Assembly (NCBI GenBank): GCA_030642425.1
Contig: DAOWNU010000147.1
Location: 1 to 5,746, forward strand
DNA: 5,746 nucleotides
Direction: 5' to 3'
Source of the DNA: a bacterium
Lineage (GTDB): Bacteria; UBP14; UBA6098
Below, piece after piece: positions 1-5,594 of this stretch; the stretch's first letter is position 1, and every line of letters starts with the position of its first letter. The translations under genes and the position numbers were made by a program. Under the pieces are notes generated by a model. The model was given only the letters and a program-made list of their open reading frames with translations. It made no database searches and was not told the origin of the DNA.

Positions 1-1
1 A

Positions 2-1327
2 GTCTTCGATATTCTTCCTGACCTTCTCGACAACTTTGAGGCCGTCGGCCAAATCGGTCTCCGGCAAAATAAGAAGAAACTCTTCACCGCCCCACCTGCC
101 GACATGGTCTTGCTCACGTATCGAAGTTTTCAGGACATTCGCGAACGCTTCGAGAACAGAATCGCCGCAATCGTGTCCATGTTCGTCGTTAAAGAGCTTA
201 AAACCGTCTATATCGGCTATAGATAACACGAATGGTTTCCCATTTCGAGCGAATCTATTTATTTCGGATTTAATCTTTTCCCATAATCCCTGACGATTCA
301 TTAATTTTGTCAATAAATCGGTAACCGAAGCCTTTCTCCATATTTGGATTTCCTGTTCCTTTTTCTCCATTTCGTATTTTGTTTGCATCTCGGCAATTTG
401 CTTGCTCTTCTCCTCGTTGAAGAGCTTATCGTTTGTCTCCTTGTGCAATTTGTAATATTCGAGCGCTTTTTTATACTTTCTCGATTTTTCATAGATTTCT
501 GATAGGAAAAGACATGCATACATTTCCAGGTCCAATGCACCTATCCCCTTTGCCAAATTCAAACCTTCTGTTAAATAATTCAGGGCTTTTTGAATTTCTT
601 TGATTTTGGTATTAAGCATTCCGATATTTAATTGGCTTGTAGCAATTCCTTTCTTATCGCCCAATTCTTCATATATTCCCATTGATTTGTGATAGTATTC
701 CAGCGCCTGCGGATAATCGCCCCGGTCGCCATAAAAAACTCCGATGTTATTAAAGCATCCGGATATCCCTCTCTTATTGCCCAGTTCTTCGAATTTTTTT
801 AATGATTTATGATAGTATTCCAGTGCCTGCGGATCGCGTTGGCTCCAATGAACAATTCCTATATTATTCAGGCATGTGGAAATACCGCTGTTGTCGCCTA
901 ATTCTTCGTCTATTTCCAATGACTTGTGGTGAAATTCCAACGCCTGCGGATAATTGCCCTGCAATTTATGAACAGTTCCAATATTTTTCAGGCAACCGGA
1001 AATCCCATGCTTATCGCCCATTTCTTCAAACATTTCCAGAGATTTTTGATAGTATTCCATCGCCTTCGCATGATCGCCCTGTTCATGATAAACAATCCCG
1101 ATCTTAAGCAAGCAATTGGTAATTCCAATTTTATAACCAATCGCCCTGCCAATCTCCAATCCTTCCTCGGCGTATTTCTTTGCCTTTTCGGGGTTGGAAT
1201 ATAATAACTCCGTAGAGAGATTGCCTAATATGTCCACCTTCTCGGTGTCCTCTCTCGCTGCTTCGAGTTGCTTCAGAAGCTCGTCTATTTTGTTTTTAGG
1301 AGATTTTTTTTCCATTTTTTTCTCCAT
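2..1327 (-). CDS. TPR-repeat diguanylate cyclase (GGDEF protein), 3' end beyond the window
   Basis: Predicted cytoplasmic diguanylate cyclase making c-di-GMP from two GTP, with a TPR sensor region. Translating the minus strand from ATG 1327 gives 442 codons without a stop before the left edge. Residues about 28-300 form tandem TPR-like repeats of about 40 residues. The recurring G-I-[ST]-x-x-x-x-x-I-G element starts at residues 68, 108, 148, 187 and 227; the step from 148 to 187 is one residue short. Residues about 304-333 look like a charged signalling helix. The GGDEF domain starts with DLLTKLMNR (337-345), then DIDGFKLFND (372-381), an RxxD inhibitory site REQD (404-407), five residues, and the active-site GGEEF (413-417). 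No signal peptide or membrane segment is visible. GGEEF is an accepted catalytic variant, so activity with product feedback is predicted. The end of the GGDEF domain, or any following domain, is not visible. The input signal is unknown; the TPRs probably bind a protein or peptide. Confidence 0.93.
   Translation of the reverse strand, partial: MEKKMEKKSPKNKIDELLKQLEAAREDTEKVDILGNLSTELLYSNPEKAKKYAEEGLEIGRAIGYKIGITNCLLKIGIVYHEQGDHAKAMEYYQKSLEMFEEMGDKHGISGCLKNIGTVHKLQGNYPQALEFHHKSLEIDEELGDNSGISTCLNNIGIVHWSQRDPQALEYYHKSLKKFEELGNKRGISGCFNNIGVFYGDRGDYPQALEYYHKSMGIYEELGDKKGIATSQLNIGMLNTKIKEIQKALNYLTEGLNLAKGIGALDLEMYACLFLSEIYEKSRKYKKALEYYKLHKETNDKLFNEEKSKQIAEMQTKYEMEKKEQEIQIWRKASVTDLLTKLMNRQGLWEKIKSEINRFARNGKPFVLSIADIDGFKLFNDEHGHDCGDSVLEAFANVLKTSIREQDHVGRWGGEEFLLILPETDLADGLKVVEKVRKNIED
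1322..1325 (-). promoter_or_regulatory. Shine-Dalgarno-like GGAG favouring the second ATG of the GGDEF gene
   Basis: The gene has two in-frame ATGs, at 1327-1325 and 1315-1313 (the protein would begin MEKKMEKK). No Shine-Dalgarno is visible before the first. Codons 1-2 of the longer form contain GGAG, which lies six A residues before the second ATG, a normal spacing. The start at 1315 is therefore the better-supported one, making the protein four residues shorter. This rests on spacing alone. Confidence 0.5.
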
Positions 1328-1374
1328 CGTGTAAAATCAATAAATATGTTTAACTCGTTATGTATCTGAGATTT

Positions 1375-1647
1375 GCAACTGGCAAAGTAGTTCTTGCAAT
1401 TGGCAAAGTAGTTTTTGCAAGTGAGATAGTAGTTCTTGCAACTGGCAAAGTAGTTTGTGCAAACAGAAAAGTAGTTTTTGCAACTGGCAAAGTAGTTTGT
1501 GCAACTGGCAAAGTAGTTTGTGCAAACAGCAAAGTAGTTTGTGCAAACAACAAAGTAGTCTCTGCAACTGGCAAAGTAGTTTGTGCAAACAGCAAAGTAG
1601 TCTCTGCAACTGGCAAAGTAGTTCTTGCAATTGGCAAAGTAGTCCTT
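1375..1647. repeat. 21-bp tandem repeat array, 13 units
   Basis: Thirteen head-to-tail units of exactly 21 bp begin at 1375 and every 21 bases to 1627, with no insertions or deletions. Each starts GCAA (plus strand) and most carry the core AAAGTAG. Two main types alternate irregularly: one with GCAACTGGC (or GCAATTGGC) and one with GCAAACAGC, GCAAACAGA or GCAAACAAC. Unit 3 (1417-1437) is divergent (GCAAGTGAG), and a decayed fourteenth unit follows at 1648-1668. Because 21 is a multiple of three and the unit has few stops, several frames on both strands stay open. That makes the short ORFs across it weak evidence of coding. On the minus strand each ACTGGC-type unit can pair GCAA(A)CT with AGTTGC around an eight-base loop. 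The array lies between the glycosyltransferase gene and the GGDEF gene start. Its function is unknown; it may be a minisatellite, a protein- or RNA-binding array, or less likely a small repetitive protein gene. Confidence 0.93.
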
Positions 1648-1800
1648 GAAATCGAGAAATGGCCCTCATTTTCTATCGCTGCGATGCCCTGCGTCGCCCT
1701 TTCTCGTGGACACGAGTTATAGAACTTTTTGATTTTTAATATGTCGTTTTGCATTTTAATATTTGATGTTTACTTTTTCCTATCGCTGTGATTCTCTGGG
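1648..1800. other. Non-coding remainder of the gap between the glycosyltransferase and GGDEF genes
   Basis: This stretch lies between the tandem array and the glycosyltransferase stop. It holds the decayed last repeat unit (1648-1668), the palindrome at 1703-1716, and an AT-rich block (about 1717-1779). Two copies of CTATCGCTG[CT]GAT lie at 1673-1685 and 1780-1792. No RNA gene, clear intrinsic terminator or convincing ORF is seen. The 134-codon minus-strand ORF starting at ATG 1754 crosses it but has no Shine-Dalgarno and is mostly repeat translation. Confidence 0.55.
1703..1716. repeat. Small perfect inverted repeat
   Basis: CTCGTG and CACGAG are perfect inverted arms separated only by GA. 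The two-base loop is too tight for all six pairs in RNA, so a DNA-binding palindrome is as likely as a hairpin. On the minus strand it lies about 85 bases past the glycosyltransferase stop and is followed by AAAGGG rather than a T run, so it does not qualify as an intrinsic terminator. Confidence 0.4.
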
Positions 1801-2832
1801 TTATCTATCCTCTCCCCCATTGAATAAATCCTCGACCGCTTCTGCAACCTGCTGCGGCGTAACGCCCTCCATGCAAAGCTGCGATTCTTTCCTGCACTTT
1901 CCGCTTCCGAACAGTGTGCAAGGTCTGCAATCGAGTTCCACACCGAGAATGCGCGAACCCGCGTGGGCGGGAGCATAGCCCAACGAGGGATGTGTCGGGC
2001 CTAAAATGCCCACCGACGGGGTTCCCACGCCTTCGGCAATGTGGAGCGGCCCGGAATCGTTCCCAACAAAAACCGCGCTCAGGGCTATCAAAGAAATTAA
2101 CTCGCGCAGGCTCGTTTCCCCGGCAAAAATACAGGTTTTTGGGAAAGAATCCTGTCGTTCGCCGAGCACAAGAACCTCATAGCCGCGGGAGAGCAATTCC
2201 CGCACGAGTTTATTATATCTTTCGTCTCCCCAGTTTTTCAACGGCCATCTCGAGCCGGGATGAACCGCGATGAGTCGATCCATCCTTTTCACTTCGGAGA
2301 AAAATTTTTCCACGGCGGACAGCTTTTCGGAATCGGTCGAGCCAAGAACCGCCCGCGCCGGAACTCTGTCCCATTCGATATTCAGGCGGGCGATGGTTTT
2401 TAGAAATTTTCTGCGGATATCCGGATATTTGTCCCTGCCCCTGCCGAATTTCACAAGCAGCAACCGACCGACAGTTCCCTTGTGAACTTTTACATAATCC
2501 CCGAAAACCCGCCTTCTCAGCACGAGCGATCGACCGTTCCCCTGCAAATCCACGATAAGGTCGTAGCCCTTTCCCTTCAGATCGTCGCAGAAGCGCAAAT
2601 AGGTCCCGGAGTCCCGACGGACATCTTCCCGCAAGACAACTATCCCACAGCCCGAGGGATGGTTCTCGAGTAAAGGCGCATATTGTTCTTTCAGTAGATA
2701 ATCGATTCGGGCGCGGGGATAACGCTCCTCGAGCGCCATCAGAACGGGCGTTGTGAGGACAATATCCCCGAGAGAGGAGAACCGAACGACGAGAATTCGG
2801 CGATAGTCGCGTGTTCTGGATGCTCGTCGCAT
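1801..2832 (-). CDS. GT9-family glycosyltransferase (ADP-heptose:LPS heptosyltransferase type)
   Basis: Predicted to transfer heptose from an ADP-activated donor to the lipopolysaccharide core at the inner face of the cytoplasmic membrane. The 343-residue length is typical of the family (WaaC, WaaF, WaaQ and relatives). The N-terminal Rossmann half opens with ILVVRFSSLGDIVLTTPVL (13-31), the family's acceptor-side signature. The linker and C-terminal half carry VHPGSRWPLKNW (190-201) and FVGNDSGPLHIAEGVGTP (255-272), the nucleotide-sugar binding region. A four-cysteine cluster, C-x2-C-x7-C-x6-C (302-320), follows and occurs in many GT9 proteins. The ATG at 2832 starts 25 bases after the cpoB stop with no strong Shine-Dalgarno, so co-transcription and perhaps partial translational coupling are likely. 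The stop is TAA. Family assignment is firm. The exact acceptor, and whether the sugar is heptose, cannot be read from sequence, so no gene symbol is given. Confidence 0.93.
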   Translation of the reverse strand: MRRASRTRDYRRILVVRFSSLGDIVLTTPVLMALEERYPRARIDYLLKEQYAPLLENHPSGCGIVVLREDVRRDSGTYLRFCDDLKGKGYDLIVDLQGNGRSLVLRRRVFGDYVKVHKGTVGRLLLVKFGRGRDKYPDIRRKFLKTIARLNIEWDRVPARAVLGSTDSEKLSAVEKFFSEVKRMDRLIAVHPGSRWPLKNWGDERYNKLVRELLSRGYEVLVLGERQDSFPKTCIFAGETSLRELISLIALSAVFVGNDSGPLHIAEGVGTPSVGILGPTHPSLGYAPAHAGSRILGVELDCRPCTLFGSGKCRKESQLCMEGVTPQQVAEAVEDLFNGGEDR

Positions 2833-2840
2833 GGCCGCAA

Positions 2841-2856
2841 TCCGACGACTGTCGGA
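2841..2856 (-). repeat. Inverted repeat between cpoB and the glycosyltransferase gene
   Basis: TCCGAC and GTCGGA form a perfect six-pair stem with a four-base loop. It almost fills the 25-base space between the cpoB stop (2858) and the glycosyltransferase ATG (2832). No T run follows it, so it is not an intrinsic terminator. Lying just upstream of the ATG, it could affect ribosome access or mRNA processing, or may be chance. Confidence 0.4.
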
Positions 2857-2857
2857 C

Positions 2858-3641
2858 TTATTCCGCCTCTGTCGAACGCTGTTTGGCCAATTCCGCCTCC
2901 GCGCTTTCGGGATGCTCGGCTATCAGGCGGTCGAAATACTGCTTTGCCATTTCCGGCTGCTCCATTATCTCGTAGCAGTGTCCGGCCTTATACAGCGCGG
3001 GCGGAAGGAGTTCGCTCTCCGGCCATTTGCGCGTGATAGAAAGGTAGTTCAACGCCGCTTCCGCGTATTCGCCCTTGGCCAAAAAGAGCCTCTCCTATAT
3101 TGTATTGAGCATTATCGGCGCGAACGCCGTCGGGAAACTGCTCCAGATAGGATTTGAAGCCCATTATCGCAAGGTTGTATTTGCCCCGGTTGAGATCGAG
3201 GCGTGCGGTTGAAAAGATCTCGTCGCCGCGCACGTCCTCCTGAAAATCGAGGCTGTCCAATTCGAGGGAATCGGTAGAATCGCCCTGCGCCGCGCTCTGA
3301 TGCTAAATATCGTCCTGCAGCGACTCGATCCTTTCGTTCAGCGAGTTCACCTTGAAACCCGAGTCGCGCATAATGGCCTCGATAATGCGCATTTCTTCCT
3401 GCAGGGCGTTGAAATTGGCATTCTGCTCGGCACGGATCGCGCGGAGCATCTTAGAATTCTCCAGAAGCAGAGAATCCAGCCTCGCGATCTCGCGTAACTG
3501 GATCGTGTTAATTACGGTCAGGGAGTCGGCCTGAGCCTGAAAGCGCTTTATTTCCCCACGGCTGGCGCATCCCGCCGAAAACAACAGAGGAAGGAGCAGC
3601 AATATAGCCACTCCCCCCAATCTTACTGCCGATCGCTTCAC
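2858..3641 (-). pseudogene. cpoB: cpoB/ybgF, Tol-Pal-associated coiled-coil/TPR lipoprotein, broken by an amber codon and a frameshift
   Basis: Usual third gene of the tolB-pal cluster. In Escherichia coli CpoB links the Tol machinery to PBP1B during constriction. The start is GTG 3641-3639, whose first base is the last base of the pal TAG stop, so translation is probably coupled. Residues 1-25 are a lipoprotein signal ending SAGC, with Cys25 as the lipidated residue. Residues about 28-112 are a heptad-rich coiled coil. Codon 113 is an in-frame TAG (3303-3305). The same frame continues through a Ser/Asp-rich linker into TPR sequence (from about residue 138), then is lost in a T5 run (plus strand AAAAA 3081-3085). 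The next frame resumes at AKGEYAEA and runs through two more TPRs to TAA 2858. The span is 784 bases, one more than 261 codons; removing one T gives GEALLAKGEY, matching the usual TPR register. Conserved TPR residues are intact, so decay is recent, or the reads or assembly are wrong at one or both sites. The N-terminal 112 residues could still be made as a short lipoprotein. Confidence 0.82.
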
Positions 3642-4135
3642 TATTCGATTACGAAGAATTCCACGCGGCGGTTTCTTCCCCAGCAGCTCTCTTCCGACTG
3701 AGAGCAGACGGGTCTTTCTTCGCCGTAGGATTTTGTTTGAACCCGCGTTGCCGCGATCCCGTATTCGCTCAGGAAATTCCTGATCGCGTTCGATCTCTTG
3801 GCTCCGAGCGCCATGTTGTATTCGTTCGTGCCGCGATCGTCGCAATGGCCTTCGAGCATGACGCTAACATCGGAGAACTGACGCAGCTGCTCGGCATTGT
3901 CCGTAAGCCTCGCCTGCTGGTCGCTCCTGATGTTATATTTGTCGTAGTCGAAAAAGACCGTGCGGAGTTCGAGAACCGGCTCCGGCTCTGGCTCGACCAC
4001 AGGTTCCTCGATCTGAGGCTCGGGCGGCGTTTCTATTGGTGGTGGTGGCGGTGGTGGTGTCTTTTTCGGGCAGCCCGTGATAAAGACCGACAGAAAAATC
4101 GTTACAACCAATAAGATCCACATAGAATGTTTCAT
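3641..4135 (-). CDS. pal: Pal, peptidoglycan-associated outer-membrane lipoprotein
   Basis: Anchors the outer membrane to peptidoglycan and partners TolB in the Tol-Pal system. The 164 residues start with a lipoprotein signal peptide ending FITGC, with Cys22 as the lipidation site. A proline- and glutamate-rich linker follows (about 23-56), including seven consecutive prolines (27-33). Residues about 58-162 are an OmpA-C domain: FFDYDKYNI (61-69), GHCDDRGTNEYNMALGAKR (96-114) and NRRVEFF (155-161). Asp99 and Arg114 align with the OmpA residues that grip the diaminopimelate side chain. Cys144 and Cys151 could form a disulfide, and Cys98 replaces the Thr of many homologues. The start is fixed by AGGAGG five bases upstream. 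The TAG stop overlaps the GTG of cpoB by one base, and tolB lies 95 bases upstream. The gene is intact and of ordinary length. Confidence 0.97.
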   Translation of the reverse strand: MKHSMWILLVVTIFLSVFITGCPKKTPPPPPPPIETPPEPQIEEPVVEPEPEPVLELRTVFFDYDKYNIRSDQQARLTDNAEQLRQFSDVSVMLEGHCDDRGTNEYNMALGAKRSNAIRNFLSEYGIAATRVQTKSYGEERPVCSQSEESCWGRNRRVEFFVIE

Positions 4136-4140
4136 AAGGA

Positions 4141-4146
4141 CCTCCT
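4141..4146 (-). promoter_or_regulatory. Shine-Dalgarno of pal
   Basis: A perfect AGGAGG lies five bases before the pal ATG (4135). It is the strongest ribosome-binding site in the window and suggests high translation, as expected for an abundant lipoprotein. tolB, cpoB and the glycosyltransferase gene lack comparable sites. Confidence 0.85.
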
Positions 4147-4178
4147 GTTTTCCTTTGTAATTCTTACCATTTTATTAC

Positions 4179-4206
4179 AATATAGAGTTATGTGTCAGAT
4201 ACGCAA
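4179..4206 (-). promoter_or_regulatory. Possible sigma-70-type promoter for pal
   Basis: In the tolB-pal gap the minus strand has TTGCGT (4206-4201), a 16-base spacer, then TATATT (4184-4179), about 43 bases before the pal ATG. The -10 matches the consensus at five of six positions and the -35 is weak. An internal promoter would let pal be made in excess over tolB. The call rests on hexamer resemblance in an AT-rich gap and could be chance. Confidence 0.25.
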
Positions 4207-4230
4207 GCGTTTTTTCAAGCATCGAAAAAA

Positions 4231-5559
4231 TTAATCGAAAGACCATTTGTATCGCGGAGACCAGGCCGGCGAAGAGTTTTTCCCAAGTCCGGTTATCCTC
4301 CTGACATCGGTGCCGTCCCAATTCATAGTGTAAAGTTGATAACGCCCCGTCCTGCTGCTCGAAAATACGATATGGTAACCGTCCGGCGACCAGTAAGGAT
4401 TTTCGTTGTTTCCGACGCTGGTCAGATATATCGGCGTTCCGGCTGCAAAATCGATAACCGCGATATCGAACCCGTAATTGTTGCGGCTCGTATAACATAT
4501 CTTATCGCCGCGTGGCGACCAATCCGCACCGTCGTTGTAATTGCCCTCGAAAGTCAGGCGGCGGCAATTGGCCCCCATAGCATCCATAATATAAATCTGC
4601 GGGGCGCCGCTTCTGTCGGATGTGAAGGCGATTTCCCTTCCTGTCGGCGAGAAACAAGGGCTGCTTTCTATCGAATATGGCGTATAGGTCAGCCTCGTTT
4701 TCTCATTTGTGCGGGTATCGACCAGAAAAAGCTCCGAGTTTCCGCTGAAATCGCGGGAATAGCAGATATAGCGGCCGTCCGGCGACCATGATGGCGTAAT
4801 ACTCTGCCCGACATGATGCGCGAGAAGCGTCTCGCGGTTTTTATAAACATCGTAAATATAAAGATCCGGATTATCGTTCTTAAAGCTCATATATGCGATC
4901 TTATCCCCGGCGGGAGACCAATCGGGAGAGAGCACGATAGAGTTGGAGTTGGTGATTCGCCTCGGCGCGTAACCGTCGTAGTCGCACACGAAAAGCTCCT
5001 TTTTACCGCTCCATCTCGTAGAGACGAACGATATTTGTGTTTGGGCCACTCCCTCTTCGCCGGTGAGTATTTTGTGAATATCGTCCGAAATCCGGTGTGT
5101 CAATCTCCTTGCCTGAACCGCATCGCACTTGTAATCGTGTTTGAACATTTTCGACATCCCGGTTGTTGACCACACGACCATTTTCAGGCTGACCTCGTAG
5201 CCGTCCGTATCGAAATCTCCGATAACGAGGACCTGTATTCCCTGCCGCGTCCACTCGAATGGGTCGATATTTTTCGGGAAATCCACGCGCCGCCGTGGAT
5301 ACAGCGAAGTATCGACAACCTCGATAAAAGGTGAATAATCCAGATCGTCCCTGAGTATCTGGGCGAGCGTGGCTATTGTGCTGTCCCAGCTTGCGCCGTA
5401 GCTTTCGGCGCGCAAATTATAATCGAGAACGGCGACCCGGATAAGGCTCGAACCGTAGTCCGTAAGCTGAAGATAGGCATCCCCTTGGGCGGGAAGAAAA
5501 GTTGCCAGAAGCACAATCCCGAGGGCAATAACGATATGTCGGAAAGAGTCGCCGGTCAT
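4231..5559 (-). CDS. tolB: TolB, periplasmic beta-propeller of the Tol-Pal system
   Basis: Soluble periplasmic protein that shuttles between Pal and the Tol inner-membrane complex during envelope constriction. The 442-residue length is normal for TolB. Residues about 1-28 are a Sec signal peptide with hydrophobic core IVIALGIVLLATFL and probable cleavage after AQG or GDA. Residues about 38-165 form the TolB N-terminal domain (RVAVLDYN at 41-48, VLVIGDF at 110-116). Residues about 175-438 form a six-bladed propeller with the recurring W/F-SPxG element: DWSPAGDKIAY (213-223), SWSPDGRYICY (257-267), CFSPTGREIAF (302-312), DWSPRGDKICY (346-356), YWSPDGYHIVF (389-399) and AWSPRYKW (432-439). The TAA stop is at 4231. 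No Shine-Dalgarno precedes ATG 5559; the sequence there is the AGGTAAT-type repeat, so the start rests on signal-peptide placement. pal follows after 95 bases. tolQ, tolR and tolA are not visible in the window. Confidence 0.96.
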   Translation of the reverse strand: MTGDSFRHIVIALGIVLLATFLPAQGDAYLQLTDYGSSLIRVAVLDYNLRAESYGASWDSTIATLAQILRDDLDYSPFIEVVDTSLYPRRRVDFPKNIDPFEWTRQGIQVLVIGDFDTDGYEVSLKMVVWSTTGMSKMFKHDYKCDAVQARRLTHRISDDIHKILTGEEGVAQTQISFVSTRWSGKKELFVCDYDGYAPRRITNSNSIVLSPDWSPAGDKIAYMSFKNDNPDLYIYDVYKNRETLLAHHVGQSITPSWSPDGRYICYSRDFSGNSELFLVDTRTNEKTRLTYTPYSIESSPCFSPTGREIAFTSDRSGAPQIYIMDAMGANCRRLTFEGNYNDGADWSPRGDKICYTSRNNYGFDIAVIDFAAGTPIYLTSVGNNENPYWSPDGYHIVFSSSRTGRYQLYTMNWDGTDVRRITGLGKNSSPAWSPRYKWSFD

Positions 5560-5570
5560 TTGTTATTTTG

Positions 5571-5594
5571 AGGTAATAGGTAATAGGTAAAAGG
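5571..5594. repeat. 7-bp tandem repeat just upstream of tolB
   Basis: Three tandem heptamers (AGGTAAT, AGGTAAT, AGGTAAA) plus AGG lie 12 bases before the tolB ATG. On the transcribed strand this reads ATTACCT repeated and occupies the place of the ribosome-binding site. Copy-number slippage here would change the tolB leader without touching the coding region. Confidence 0.8.

Noticed and set aside
36..1204. Plus-strand and second-frame minus ORFs over the GGDEF gene
   Set aside because: They overlap an unbroken 442-codon frame with unmistakable TPR and GGDEF motifs, so they are shadows.
1375..1647. CRISPR array
   Set aside because: The 21-bp units abut directly with no unique spacers between them, and no cas-like gene is present. 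This is a plain tandem repeat.
1703..1716. Intrinsic terminator of the glycosyltransferase operon
   Set aside because: The palindrome has only a two-base loop and no T run follows it on the minus strand.
3231..3241. Internal restart of the CpoB TPR domain at GTG 3233 behind an AGGAGG
   Set aside because: The AGGAGG is only two bases from the in-frame GTG, too close for normal initiation, and the bases are explained as Gln-Glu-Asp-Val codons. The downstream frameshift would truncate the product anyway.
3303..3305. TAG reassigned as a sense codon in this genome
   Set aside because: Pal ends exactly where expected, after VEFFVIE, on a TAG codon, so TAG is used as a normal stop in the same operon.
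3303..3845. 180-residue ORF starting at ATG 3845 as the true start of cpoB
   Set aside because: The first 68 codons lie inside pal in another frame and have arginine-rich shadow composition. The lipoprotein signal begins right after GTG 3641, which overlaps the pal stop.
3737..4791. Plus-strand ORFs of 125 and 199 codons opposite pal and tolB
   Set aside because: Both are antisense shadows of clearly conserved minus-strand genes and show no family motifs.
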